From the NCBI RefSeq assembly GCF_025755255.1, contig NZ_JALIEB010000005.1:62001-126000 (forward strand): 64,000 nt of DNA. Direction: 5' to 3'. Origin of the DNA: Roseobacter sinensis (GTDB lineage Bacteria; Pseudomonadota; Alphaproteobacteria; Rhodobacterales; Rhodobacteraceae). Under the pieces are notes generated by a model, which saw nothing but the letters and a program-made list of their open reading frames with translations, was not told the origin of the DNA and made no database searches. Made by a program: the position numbers and the translations under genes. This document shows, piece after piece, positions 33,186 to 41,560 of the stretch (positions are counted from its first letter, which is position 1; each line of letters opens with the position of its first letter).

Positions 33186-33392
33186 TCAGAGCATGCCTTC
33201 GCGTTGGGCTTTCTTGCGTGCCAGCTTACGGGCACGGCGGATCGCTTCAGCTTTCTCGCGTGCTTTTTTCTCGGAGGGCTTCTCGAAATGTTGCTTGAGC
33301 TTCATCTCGCGGAAGACACCTTCACGCTGCAGCTTCTTCTTCAAAGCGCGGAGCGCCTGATCGACATTGTTGTCGCGAACACTAACCTGCAT
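33186..33392 (-). CDS. rpsU: 30S ribosomal protein S21
   Basis: A 68-residue very basic S21 of the small ribosomal subunit, which sits near the mRNA Shine-Dalgarno helix. It begins [20 protein letters not shown] and ends in an Arg/Lys-rich tail [21 protein letters not shown] strong site AAGGTGGTG precedes the ATG. It has its own promoter at 33445-33473 and a terminator at 33125-33155, so it is a single-gene unit. Confidence 0.97.
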   Translation of the reverse strand: MQVSVRDNNVDQALRALKKKLQREGVFREMKLKQHFEKPSEKKAREKAEAIRRARKLARKKAQREGML

Positions 33393-33444
33393 GTGGTTTT
33401 CACCACCTTTCTAAGTTGAGTTGCAAGGATTTGCAGGAAGTGGG

Positions 33445-33473
33445 CATATAGCAAGGACGCTCTATCTTGTCCA
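33445..33473 (-). promoter_or_regulatory. Sigma-70 type promoter of rpsU
   Basis: On the minus strand -35 TGGACA (33473-33468) and -10 TATATG (33450-33445) are separated by 17 bp. The predicted start is about 45 bases before the rpsU ATG. It is one of the best-formed promoters in the window. Confidence 0.65.
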
Positions 33474-33506
33474 GTGCAATGCCCGACTTTGGCCCGGAGA
33501 ACCGAT

Positions 33507-34205
33507 ATGACCACATCCTACGAGACGGCAAAAACCCAGCTTCTGGACGCGGCCCTGGCCCATGTGCCCTTTGACGGCTGGTCGGAGGCGACGTTTCAGG
33601 CCGCGATTCGCGACACCGATGTCAGCTCGACCGTGGCGCGTGCCATCTGCCCGCGCGGCGCCGTCGATCTCGCCGTTGCGTTTCACAAGCGTGGCGATGA
33701 GGCGATGGAGGCGCGGCTCCGCTCGGAAGACATGAGTGCGCTGAAGTTCCGCGAAAAGGTCGCGGCGGCGGTGCGGTTCCGCCTGGAGGCGGTCGAGGAC
33801 AAAGAGGCGGTACGCCGTGGCACAACGCTCTTTGCGCTGCCCATACATGCGGTCGATGGCGCAAAGCTCGTCTGGGGCACGGCAGATGCGATCTGGACGG
33901 CCTTGGGCGACACCTCGGACGACGTCAACTGGTACACCAAGCGGGCAACGCTCAGCGGTGTCTACTCCTCGACCGTGCTCTACTGGCTTGGCGACGACAG
34001 CCCCGATGCGATGGCGACCTGGGCGTTCCTCGACCGGCGTATCGAAGACGTGATGCGGATCGAAAAGGTTAAGGCCCGGGTGCGCAACAGCCCGACCTTG
34101 AGCCGTCTGATGGCCGGTCCGAACTGGGTGCTTGGCCAGATCAAGGCCCCGACACGGATGCCCAAGATGGACTTTCCCGGCAGCTGGACGGCCCCGCGCG
34201 ACTGA
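33507..34205 (+). CDS. coq9: COQ9 family protein (ubiquinone biosynthesis)
   Basis: A 232-residue COQ9 protein. COQ9 folds like TetR regulators but binds lipids and helps COQ7 hydroxylate the ubiquinone ring precursor. Family features are LLDAALAHVPFDGWSEATFQAA, the aromatic segment DDVNWYTKRATLSGVYSSTVLYWLGD (split here by position about 142-167) and the helix FLDRRIEDVMRIEKVKA. GGAG precedes the ATG. It is divergent from rpsU, a common alphaproteobacterial arrangement. Confidence 0.92.
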   Translation: MTTSYETAKTQLLDAALAHVPFDGWSEATFQAAIRDTDVSSTVARAICPRGAVDLAVAFHKRGDEAMEARLRSEDMSALKFREKVAAAVRFRLEAVEDKEAVRRGTTLFALPIHAVDGAKLVWGTADAIWTALGDTSDDVNWYTKRATLSGVYSSTVLYWLGDDSPDAMATWAFLDRRIEDVMRIEKVKARVRNSPTLSRLMAGPNWVLGQIKAPTRMPKMDFPGSWTAPRD

Positions 34206-34213
34206 CGCCGGGG

Positions 34214-34267
34214 CTTCTTCTGGCTAAAAATATCCCCGCCGGAGGCATGAAGGTTTTCTGGCGCACC
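34214..34267 (-). repeat. 54-bp dispersed intergenic repeat, copy B
   Basis: The reverse complement of this stretch matches copy A at 5127-5180 over its whole length, with the same core CATGCCTCCGGCGGGGATAT and right flank AGCCAGAAGAAG. It begins 8 bp after the coq9 stop, in a 186-bp gap before the quinone oxidoreductase. Function unknown. Confidence 0.8.
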
Positions 34268-34391
34268 GCCGCCGCGCTTGCGGGCAGCCCCAATCCTCCG
34301 GATCAGCGCCAGCTGCGCAAGCCCATCGCCTCCTTCAATTTGCCATTCCGATTTGTCCTGCTAGGCATGAGGCAAAGGAAAGGATCCCCCC

Positions 34392-35381
34392 ATGCCCCAG
34401 ATGATGCGCGCCGTTGAAATCACCAAACCCGGTGGGCCGGAGGTTTTGCGGATCACCGACCGGCCGCTGCCCGAGCCCGGCCACGGGCAGGTGGTGATCA
34501 AAGTCGCATGGGCCGGCGTGAATCGCCCCGATGCGTTGCAACGTGCGGGTCTCTACGCGCCGCCGCCCACCGCAAGTGATCTGCCCGGGCTGGAAGCCTC
34601 TGGCGAGATCGTGGCACTGGGCGCGGGTGTCTCGGGTCTGACTGTGGGCGATCGGGTGTGCGCGCTTCTGCCAGGGGGGGGCTATGCCGAGTATGTGGCA
34701 ACGCCCGTGGCGCATTGCCTGCCCGTCCCGGAAGGGACGTCGCTCAAGGAGGCAGCCTGTCTTCCAGAGACCTTCTTCACCGTCTGGTCCAACGTCTTTC
34801 TGCGCGGTCAGCTGAAGGGCGGCGAGCGTTTTTTGGTGCACGGCGGTTCGTCGGGGATCGGGACCACGGCGATCCAGCTCGCCCATGCCTTCGGCGCAAA
34901 GGTCTTTGCCACCGCCGGGTCCGAGGAGAAATGCGCGGCCTGCCGGGACCTCGGGGCGGAGCGCGCGGTGAACTACCGTGACGAGGACTTTGTCGAGGTG
35001 CTGCGGGCCGAGGGTGGCGCCGATCTGATCCTCGATATGGTGGGTGGCGACTATATTCCCCGCAATCTGAAGGCACTCGCCGACGATGGCCGCCTGGTGC
35101 AGATCGCCTTCCTGCAGGGGCCCAAGGTCGAGGTGAACTTCGCCCAGCTGATGATGCGCCGCCTCACCATGACGGGCAGCACCCTGCGTCCACAGAGTGA
35201 TCTGGCCAAGGCGCAGATCGCACAGGACCTGCGCGAGACGGTCTGGCCCCTGATCGCCGCCGGGCGGATCGCGCCGGTCATGGACCAGGCCTTCCCGCTG
35301 GAAGAGGCCGCCAAGGCGCATGCCCGGATGGAAAGCTCCACCCACATCGGCAAGATCGTCCTTGAGGTGTCCGGCGGGTAG
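34392..35381 (+). CDS. NAD(P)H quinone oxidoreductase, PIG3/Qor type
   Basis: A 329-residue zinc-free medium-chain reductase of the quinone oxidoreductase (PIG3) group. It would reduce quinones with NADPH. The GroES-like N-domain has WAGVNRPDALQRAGLYAPPP and PGLEASGEIVALG; the Rossmann domain has VHGGSSGIGTTAIQLAHAFGAKV (about 153-175) and LILDMVGGDYIPRNL. The Cys/His zinc ligands of alcohol dehydrogenases are missing. Length is normal. It is convergent with the RNase T2 gene, separated by a short hairpin that overlaps its own stop codon. Confidence 0.92.
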   Translation: MPQMMRAVEITKPGGPEVLRITDRPLPEPGHGQVVIKVAWAGVNRPDALQRAGLYAPPPTASDLPGLEASGEIVALGAGVSGLTVGDRVCALLPGGGYAEYVATPVAHCLPVPEGTSLKEAACLPETFFTVWSNVFLRGQLKGGERFLVHGGSSGIGTTAIQLAHAFGAKVFATAGSEEKCAACRDLGAERAVNYRDEDFVEVLRAEGGADLILDMVGGDYIPRNLKALADDGRLVQIAFLQGPKVEVNFAQLMMRRLTMTGSTLRPQSDLAKAQIAQDLRETVWPLIAAGRIAPVMDQAFPLEEAAKAHARMESSTHIGKIVLEVSGG

Positions 35382-35401
35382 GGCGGGCTTTCAGGCCGCC
35401 C
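35381..35401. terminator. 21-bp palindromic repeat between convergent genes
   Basis: GGGCGG and CCGCCC arms flank GCTTTCAGG, giving a hairpin that starts on the last base of the oxidoreductase stop codon and ends 3 bp before the RNase T2 stop. The same 21 bases occur exactly, inverted, at 27163-27183. Position suggests a shared bidirectional terminator. Confidence 0.6.
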
Positions 35402-35404
35402 CAG

Positions 35405-36034
35405 CTAGCGGACTGGTGTGAAGAGCGCGTTTGGCGCGGAGCAGTCCCGCTTCACATCTCCTTCGCAGCGGCGCGGTTGTAGATCGCGGGTCAGGCAAAT
35501 CCGCGCCTCCTGAATGTGCCCCCGGCGGCAGGTGATGGTGAGCCCGTCGGCGGCTAGGTGCGGGTTGGCTTCAAGGAAGGCCTCTTCGACCACGGAGGCC
35601 GGCAGCCGGACGCTCTGTTCCAACCGGCGGAACACCGGTGGTCGCGCGATGCGACCGTAGGCCTCGCGCGAGAGCGCGTAGTAGTCGGCGGCATTGAGCC
35701 CGCTGCAGGTGCCGTGCTTTTTCCACTGGTGCCACGCGAGGCCGGAGGTGCCCATGATATCCGACATCTCGCCCGTCATCCGCCGCGACGGTGCCCGCGC
35801 CGGAGTGCGACAGTACTCGGGATAGCCGCGTTCGTATTGCGGCCAGAGCCCGTGCAGGATCCATCCGTGATCCTCACCAGCGTCGCATTGCTCCGATCCC
35901 CGCGCGTCCCCTTCGAGTGCGCACCAATTCGGCGACCAGCTCAGGCTGAGCACATAATAGTCGAACACGCCCGCGCGATGTTCCTGCGCCGCAAGGGGCA
36001 GGGCGCTCAAAAGCCAGAAAAGCAGGCTGCGCAT
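35405..36034 (-). CDS. Secreted ribonuclease T2 family protein
   Basis: A 209-residue RNase T2, which cleaves single-stranded RNA through a 2',3'-cyclic phosphate. The signal peptide is about residues 1-16 (LLFWLLSALPLAAQ), so it is periplasmic. Catalytic segments CAS1 WILHGLWPQ and CAS2 HQWKKHGTC carry the two catalytic His, and Cys residues are placed for disulfides. An upstream Met (MISIRKDP, 36058) is possible; the shorter start gives a cleaner signal sequence. It probably scavenges nucleotides from external or periplasmic RNA. Confidence 0.93.
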   Translation of the reverse strand: MRSLLFWLLSALPLAAQEHRAGVFDYYVLSLSWSPNWCALEGDARGSEQCDAGEDHGWILHGLWPQYERGYPEYCRTPARAPSRRMTGEMSDIMGTSGLAWHQWKKHGTCSGLNAADYYALSREAYGRIARPPVFRRLEQSVRLPASVVEEAFLEANPHLAADGLTITCRRGHIQEARICLTRDLQPRRCEGDVKRDCSAPNALFTPVR

Positions 36035-36171
36035 TGGGTCTTTCCTTATGCTGATCATCCGCCTATATAAGCCACAAGTTCCCCCACAATGGAAACCGTT
36101 CCGGCCCTCGGGACCGCCCCTCCAGGCGACAGGACAGATGTGGGCGCAGACCGGTAGACAGGAGAAAGACA

Positions 36172-36942
36172 ATGGCAAAACCGATCATGGCCAAGGCGAC
36201 CGCCGTCTGGTTGGTCGACAACACCACAATCAGCTTCAAGCAGATCGCGGATTTCGTCGGCATGCACGAGCTGGAAGTGCAGGGTATCGCCGATGGCGAC
36301 GTCGCACAGGGCGTGAAAGGCTTTGATCCGATCTCGAACAACCAGCTGACGCAGGAAGAGATCGACGCGGCACAGTCCAACCCGCTGCACAAGCTGAAGC
36401 TGAAGTTCAACGCCGCAGCCCAGGGCGAGGAGAAACGCCGCGGTCCGCGCTATACGCCGCTCAGCAAGCGACAGGACCGCCCTGCGTCGATCCTGTGGCT
36501 GGTGAAATTTCACCCCGAGCTGACGGACGGCCAGATCAGCAAGCTGGTGGGCACCACCAAGCCGACGATCCAGGCGATCCGCGAGCGCACGCATTGGAAC
36601 ATCGCCAATATCCAGCCCATTGATCCGGTCGCCCTGGGCCTCTGCAAACAGTCCGAGCTGGATGCCGCGGTTCAGAAGGCCGCCGCTAAGAAGGCCGCCG
36701 ATGCACCGGTGATGAGCGATGATGAGCGTCGCAAGCTGGTGAGCACCGAGCAAAGCCTCGGCATGGAAGCGGAGCCCAAGATCCCGACCGCAATCGAAGG
36801 TCTGGAAACCTTCACCCTCTCCGGCGAGCCTGCAGAAGAGGCGACAAAAGAGGAGAAGGAAGCCTTCGCGGATGCGGACAGCTTCTTCAACCTGCCCGAT
36901 GGCCCTGTCGAAGAAGACGAGGACAGCGATCCGCGCAGCTGA
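36172..36942 (+). CDS. trcR: TrcR (DUF1013) cell-cycle transcriptional regulator
   Basis: A 256-residue alphaproteobacterial protein formerly DUF1013. TrcR homologues associate with RNA polymerase and affect cell-cycle genes. Family segments are KATAVWLVDNTTISFKQIAD, GIADGDVAQGVKGFDPISN and HPELTDGQISKLVGTTKPTI, which looks like a second helix-turn-helix unit. The C-terminal 80 residues are acidic and low-complexity. GGAGAAAGACA precedes the ATG. It is divergent from RNase T2 and convergent with recR. Specific targets cannot be read here. Confidence 0.88.
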   Translation: MAKPIMAKATAVWLVDNTTISFKQIADFVGMHELEVQGIADGDVAQGVKGFDPISNNQLTQEEIDAAQSNPLHKLKLKFNAAAQGEEKRRGPRYTPLSKRQDRPASILWLVKFHPELTDGQISKLVGTTKPTIQAIRERTHWNIANIQPIDPVALGLCKQSELDAAVQKAAAKKAADAPVMSDDERRKLVSTEQSLGMEAEPKIPTAIEGLETFTLSGEPAEEATKEEKEAFADADSFFNLPDGPVEEDEDSDPRS

Positions 36943-36962
36943 TCGTCGCTGCGCGCGGCTCC

Positions 36963-37556
36963 TCAGATCGACTTGCGGGCGCGCATCGCGGCCGCAATCG
37001 TGCCATCGTCGAGATAGTCGAGTTCACCTCCGATGGGCACGCCCTGCGCCAGCGAGGTCAGCGTGACCTGACCGTCAAGCTGGTCGGCGATGTAATGCGC
37101 CGTGGTTTGCCCGTCGACCGTGGCATTGAGCGCGAGGATCACCTCGGTGATGTTCTCGCTCGGCACCCGGTCGATCAGCCGCGGAATGCGCAGGTCCTCC
37201 GGCCCGATGGCATCCAGCGCCGAGAGCGTGCCGCCGAGCACGTGGTACCGGCCCTTGAAGACGCCCGCGCGCTCCATCGCCCACAGATCGGCCACATCTT
37301 CCACCACGCAGATCTCGCCGTTGGCGCGTTTTTCGGACGTGCAGATGTCGCAGATGTCCAGCGTGCCCACATTGCCGCAGTTCAGGCATTCGCGCGCCGT
37401 GGCGGCCACGGTCTGCATCAGGTCAGCCAGCGGCGTGAGCAGCAGGCTGCGCTTGCGGATGAGGTGCAGCACCGCACGGCGGGCCGAACGTGGGCCCAAC
37501 CCCGGCAGTTTCGCCATCATGTCGATCAGCGCATCGATGTCCCTGGTGCTGCTCAC
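36963..37556 (-). CDS. recR: Recombination mediator RecR
   Basis: A 197-residue RecR, which with RecO loads RecA onto gapped DNA. The N-terminal helix-hairpin-helix [20 protein letters not shown], a Cys4 zinc finger (C57, C60, C69, C72) and the Toprim domain ([19 protein letters not shown] and the later [12 protein letters not shown]) are all present. It ends the minus-strand run dnaX-ybaB-membrane protein-recR. In most bacteria recR follows ybaB directly; here one extra gene intervenes. Confidence 0.96.
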   Translation of the reverse strand: MSSTRDIDALIDMMAKLPGLGPRSARRAVLHLIRKRSLLLTPLADLMQTVAATARECLNCGNVGTLDICDICTSEKRANGEICVVEDVADLWAMERAGVFKGRYHVLGGTLSALDAIGPEDLRIPRLIDRVPSENITEVILALNATVDGQTTAHYIADQLDGQVTLTSLAQGVPIGGELDYLDDGTIAAAMRARKSI

Positions 37557-37589
37557 GGCTTTGCCTCTTTTTGCCTCTGACCGGGCGGA

Positions 37590-38567
37590 TCAGAAGAATT
37601 TGCGCATCGCGTAGTCTATGAGGGTGGGCATGAAAGACAAGAAGGTCACGATGGCAGCCGCCGAGACGGAGATCTGCCCGCCCGGCGGCAGGGTCCGAAC
37701 CTTGAGCAGCAGGTCGCGGGCATTGACCAACTCGCCAAGACTGGGAAGCGTCTCGACATCGCCCCCCAGATCCTCCCGCGCGGGTTGATGGCTCAGACGG
37801 CGGACATGGGCATCGATCAGCCGCTCGATCCGATCCAGCTCTTCCGCCTTCTTGGCGGCCAGCAGGTCCGACAGCGGCAGGATTGGGACGGCGTAGGTTG
37901 CGACCACCATCGCCAGCGCCGAGAGGGAGAAGACGAGGATAATGGGGTCGATGGCGTAGTCCGAAAGCACCAGCGCGAGGATCGAGAGGCACGTAACCAG
38001 CGCCGTGGCCATCACGATCTGGCTGTTGATCCGCAGAAGCGTGATCATTGGCGCGCGGTTGAGGTTGAGAACGCGCAGATCGAGTGTCGGTAACTCACGC
38101 AGCACCGCTTGCCAGAAACGCGCAATGGCGACAATGACCGTGCCGACGATGAGGTTGTTCACGAAGAGAAACATACAGAGCCAGACCGTCAGCTCGGGCA
38201 CGTCGCGCCAAGGATCGATCTGCCAGACGGCAAAGGCGATGAAGCCGGAAAAGACGATGGCCGGCAGGGCGGTGGCACGGTCTCCCAGGAGGTGATTGAC
38301 GGCGGTTTGCGGATCGCGGCGCGCTTGAGGAAACTCGTCGAACATCGCGCCGATGCGTGGCGCGATATGGATGCCGAAGCGATAGATGAAAAGCGTGTTG
38401 GCCGTCACCAGAACAATCAGGGCTGCATCCTTCAGCCCGCCGATGCGCGCCACCTGGATGCCGGCGTAGATCCCGGCCACAAGGGCCGAGGCGAGAACGG
38501 CCCACCCGCCGGCCTGTACCCAGTAGCCAGGTGGGTCGACCCTTGCAGTGGCGGCGGTGTCCGTCAC
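37590..38567 (-). CDS. Multi-pass membrane protein of unknown function
   Basis: A 325-residue protein with about seven hydrophobic segments, for example residues about 22-40, 49-66, 101-116, 126-150, 183-201 and 206-230. A cytoplasmic charged helical region (about 235-295, LLAAKKAEELDRIERLIDAH) lies before a final C-terminal membrane segment. I recognise no family motif. It starts 7 bp after ybaB ends and stops 33 bp before recR, so it belongs to that transcript, but its position does not explain its role. Confidence 0.75.
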   Translation of the reverse strand: MTDTAATARVDPPGYWVQAGGWAVLASALVAGIYAGIQVARIGGLKDAALIVLVTANTLFIYRFGIHIAPRIGAMFDEFPQARRDPQTAVNHLLGDRATALPAIVFSGFIAFAVWQIDPWRDVPELTVWLCMFLFVNNLIVGTVIVAIARFWQAVLRELPTLDLRVLNLNRAPMITLLRINSQIVMATALVTCLSILALVLSDYAIDPIILVFSLSALAMVVATYAVPILPLSDLLAAKKAEELDRIERLIDAHVRRLSHQPAREDLGGDVETLPSLGELVNARDLLLKVRTLPPGGQISVSAAAIVTFLSFMPTLIDYAMRKFF

Positions 38568-38574
38568 CTTCGCC

Positions 38575-38919
38575 TCAGAACGGCAGCTTCATGTCCGCGG
38601 GCAGGCCGAGCCCTTCGGTGAGCTTTGCCATCTCGGCCTGTGCGCGTTCGCTCGCCTTGGTCTGCGCGTCCTTGATCGCGGCGAGGATGAGGTCTTCGAC
38701 CACTTCCTTGTCATCCCCGTTGAAGATCGAAGGGTCGATGTCGAGCGTCTTCAGCTCGCCCTTGGCCGTGCAGGTTGCCTTGACCAACCCGGCGCCTGAG
38801 GAGCCTTCGACGATGATATTGTGCATATCCTCCTGAAGCTGGGCCATCTTGCCCTGCATCTCCTGCGCCTTCTTCATCATCCCGGCCATATCGCCGAGCC
38901 CGCCTAGTCCTTTGAACAT
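38575..38919 (-). CDS. ybaB: YbaB/EbfC nucleoid-associated protein
   Basis: A 114-residue YbaB/EbfC protein, a small tweezer-like dimer that binds DNA. The amphipathic start GLGDMAGMMKKAQEMQGKMA is followed by VEGSSGAGLVKATCTAKGEL and DDKEVVEDLILAAIKDAQTK, all family hallmarks. It lies downstream of dnaX (156-bp gap) and upstream of the membrane protein, the conserved dnaX-ybaB-recR neighbourhood. Its physiological role is poorly defined in alphaproteobacteria. Confidence 0.95.
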   Translation of the reverse strand: MFKGLGGLGDMAGMMKKAQEMQGKMAQLQEDMHNIIVEGSSGAGLVKATCTAKGELKTLDIDPSIFNGDDKEVVEDLILAAIKDAQTKASERAQAEMAKLTEGLGLPADMKLPF

Positions 38920-39075
38920 GTTTTCTATCCTTGTTGTGTCCGCATGAGCTGTACTGACCCGAGGTTTATCCTGTCCGGTGCCGCGCGACCACCGTGAGTT
39001 CCGGTGAGTGCCGCCCGCGCCGTGCTGCCGGCCAAAGCGCGGGCGACGCAGCGGCCCGCAGCGATCCCGTGCCGA

Positions 39076-40839
39076 TCAGTCATCTTCGAACGGGTCCCAT
39101 TCGTCATCCACCACCGGCAGCGCGGCTCGCTCGACTTCGGCGGCGATCTTTTCAGGCGTACGGATCTCCTTGATCTTTGCCTTCGGGAATTCCGCGAGCA
39201 CGGCCTGCATCAACGGATGCGCCCGTGCCGAGTCCTGCAAGGCGTAGAGCTCCGCGTTGCGCTCCTCATCAATCGTCTTGCCGCCGCCCTCGTTGACAAT
39301 GGTCACCGCCCAGCGGTTGCCGGTCCACATCTGCAAACGGTGGCCAAGGCGTTGGGCGAGATCGCGGGGGGCGCGCTCCGTCGGTTGGAATTCGATGCGT
39401 CCGGGCTGGTAGGACACCAGCCGCAGGTCGGTCTCCACGTCCGCTAGCAGCTTCCCGTCGCGGTTGGCTCGGATCAGCTCGACCACGTGATCGAAGGTGG
39501 GGAACCGCGCCAGAGCTGCTTCCGTATCGAGCGCGCGCGCGGTGGCAGATGCTGCACTGCCGCCTGCGGATGTCGGGGCCGAGGCAATCGCCGAGGCCCC
39601 CCCGCCCGCGGCACGCGCGCCTGTGCCGTGCACAGGCTTTGCACCGCCGCCGTTCGCGGCGGGCGCAGGGGGCGGGGTGGTCCCATGCAGCTTGCGTACG
39701 AGGTCTTCGGGGCTCGGCAGGTCCGCCACATGGGTCAGCCGGATGATCGCCATTTCCGCTGCCATCATCGCATTGGGCGCAGCGGAGACTTCATCGAGCG
39801 CCTTGAGCAGCATCTGCCACAGTCGGGTCAGCACCCGCATGGGAAGTGCGTCAGCCATGGCCAGACCCCGGCTGCGCTCGTCGGGTGAGACGGTCGGATC
39901 CTCCGCGGCCTCCGGCGTGATCTTCACAACCGAGACCCAATGGGTGATCTCGGCCAGGTCCCGCAGCACCGCCATCGGGTCGGCCCCTTCGGCATATTGC
40001 GCCGACAGTTCACTCAGCGCGCCGGCCGCATCTCCCTTCAGGATCATGTCGAAGAGGTCGAGCACACGCCCGCGGTCCGCAAGCCCGAGCATGGCCCGGA
40101 CCTGCTCTGCGGTGGTCTCGCCCGCACCGTGGCTGATCGCCTGATCGAGCAGCGAGGTGGCATCGCGGGCCGAGCCTTCCGCCGCGCGCGCGATCAGGGC
40201 CAACGCGTCTTCAGCGATATCCGCGCCTTCTGCGGCCGCGATCTTGCGCATGAGCGCGATCATCACCTCCGGTTCGATCCGCCGCAGATCGAACCGTTGG
40301 CACCGCGACAGCACCGTGACCGGAACTTTCCGGATTTCAGTGGTTGCAAAGATGAACTTCACATGCGCGGGCGGCTCTTCCAGCGTCTTCAGCAGCGCGT
40401 TGAACGCGCCGGTGGAGAGCATGTGCACCTCGTCGATGATATAGACCTTGTAGCGCGCCGAGGCTGCGCGGTAGTGCACCGAATCGATGATCTCGCGGAT
40501 GTTGGCCACGCCGGTGTTCGACGCGGCATCCATCTCGATCACGTCGACATGGCGCCCTTCCATGATCGCGGTGCAGTGCTCGCAGGTGCCGCAAGGCTCG
40601 GTTGTGGGCCCGCCGGCGCCATCCGGTCCGATGCAGTTCATGCCCTTTGCGATGATTCGCGCTGTGGTCGTCTTTCCGGTGCCGCGAATGCCGGTCATGA
40701 TGAAGGCCTGCGCGATGCGGTCCGCCTCAAAGGCGTTCCTCAGGGTCCGCACCATCGCGTCCTGACCGACCAGATCCGCGAAGGTCTCGGGGCGGTATTT
40801 TCGCGCCAGAACCTGATAGGTCGAGGGGGTGTCTTGCAT
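39076..40839 (-). CDS. dnaX: DNA polymerase III subunit gamma/tau
   Basis: A 587-residue clamp-loader ATPase. Walker A GIRGTGKTTTA is at 50-60, the Cys4-type zinc module includes CGTCEHC, IIDEVHMLSTGAFNALLKTL is Walker B, and ATTEIRKVPVTVLSRCQRFD holds sensor 1 and the SRC arginine finger. Domain III follows to about 370, then a Gly/Ala/Pro-rich linker and the tau-specific C-terminus. No clear slippery site for a gamma product was seen. It clamps the polymerase core and drives loading of the beta clamp. Start MQDTPSTYQVLARKYRP matches relatives. Confidence 0.96.
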   Translation of the reverse strand: MQDTPSTYQVLARKYRPETFADLVGQDAMVRTLRNAFEADRIAQAFIMTGIRGTGKTTTARIIAKGMNCIGPDGAGGPTTEPCGTCEHCTAIMEGRHVDVIEMDAASNTGVANIREIIDSVHYRAASARYKVYIIDEVHMLSTGAFNALLKTLEEPPAHVKFIFATTEIRKVPVTVLSRCQRFDLRRIEPEVMIALMRKIAAAEGADIAEDALALIARAAEGSARDATSLLDQAISHGAGETTAEQVRAMLGLADRGRVLDLFDMILKGDAAGALSELSAQYAEGADPMAVLRDLAEITHWVSVVKITPEAAEDPTVSPDERSRGLAMADALPMRVLTRLWQMLLKALDEVSAAPNAMMAAEMAIIRLTHVADLPSPEDLVRKLHGTTPPPAPAANGGGAKPVHGTGARAAGGGASAIASAPTSAGGSAASATARALDTEAALARFPTFDHVVELIRANRDGKLLADVETDLRLVSYQPGRIEFQPTERAPRDLAQRLGHRLQMWTGNRWAVTIVNEGGGKTIDEERNAELYALQDSARAHPLMQAVLAEFPKAKIKEIRTPEKIAAEVERAALPVVDDEWDPFEDD

Positions 40840-40911
40840 GGGTCTGCCTTCCGGGCCGCGTGCTGGCAAACTAGTGACTTCGCCGGGCGGCGTCCAGCGG
40901 TCCAGGCCGGT

Positions 40912-41496
40912 TCAGGCCGGTGCGATCGTGGTTTGCGGCTGCATCTCAAGAAGCGCGGGCAGCGATCGCAGCACATCCGACGACCGGCGTGCGCGCGCCA
41001 GCTGCCAGCCACCCTGGATCAGCAGGAAGAGATGTTCCGCGCGACGCCCCGCCTCGGCGGCATCAAGGCCGAATCGGGATGCATGGTCGTGTACCTCCGC
41101 GATCCAACCCGAATAACAGCGGTCAGCGTATTCGAGAAAGCCGGCGTTTCCGGGCCCCTCGAAAAGCGTCGACCCGATGGGGCAGCCATCCTGCTGACCG
41201 GTCAGATCGAAGAGCTTGGCCAGCTTGAAGCACAGCGTTGTGGCCCCGTCCTCGAATGTCTCGGCCTCGGCAAAACTCGCCGCAATCACACGCAGCATCT
41301 CGTCGGAGGCCCAGGTTGCCGCCGCGATGGCGAGGTCAGCCTTGCCGTTGGGAAAGTGATGGTAGAGCGAGCCTTTCGGCGCAGCGGCCTCGCTCAACAG
41401 ATCGTTGAGTCCGACCCCATGGTAACCATGAGTGCGGAAGAGCTTCGCCGCGGCGCGGATCAGCCGATCTTTGGTCGGAAGTGCAGCAGTGTCCAT
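40912..41496 (-). CDS. TetR/AcrR family transcriptional repressor
   Basis: A 194-residue TetR-type repressor. The N-terminal helix-turn-helix is KDRLIRAAAKLFRTHGYHGVG, continuing LLSEAAAPKGSLYHHFPNGK (about residues 9-55). The C-terminal ligand-binding region has a Cys (QQDGCPIGSTLFEG) that may sense electrophiles, as in some relatives. It is divergent from the alpha/beta hydrolase at 41561, and the 64-bp gap between them holds two near-perfect palindromes at 41515-41532 and 41542-41557, so it very likely represses itself and that hydrolase. Confidence 0.92.
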   Translation of the reverse strand: MDTAALPTKDRLIRAAAKLFRTHGYHGVGLNDLLSEAAAPKGSLYHHFPNGKADLAIAAATWASDEMLRVIAASFAEAETFEDGATTLCFKLAKLFDLTGQQDGCPIGSTLFEGPGNAGFLEYADRCYSGWIAEVHDHASRFGLDAAEAGRRAEHLFLLIQGGWQLARARRSSDVLRSLPALLEMQPQTTIAPA

Positions 41497-41514
41497 GAAA
41501 CGATCTTGACAGCG

Positions 41515-41557
41515 CTAGACCAAATGGTCCAGTGAAGAGGGTAGACCACTTGGTCTA
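41515..41557. promoter_or_regulatory. Two tandem TetR-type operators
   Basis: TAGACCACTTGGTCTA (41542-41557) is a perfect palindrome of TAGACCA/TGGTCTA arms. TAGACCAAATGGTCCA (41516-41531) is the same with one mismatch. They are 26 bp centre to centre in the gap between the TetR gene and the hydrolase, the standard geometry for cooperative repression in both directions. Confidence 0.75.
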
Positions 41558-41560
41558 GTC

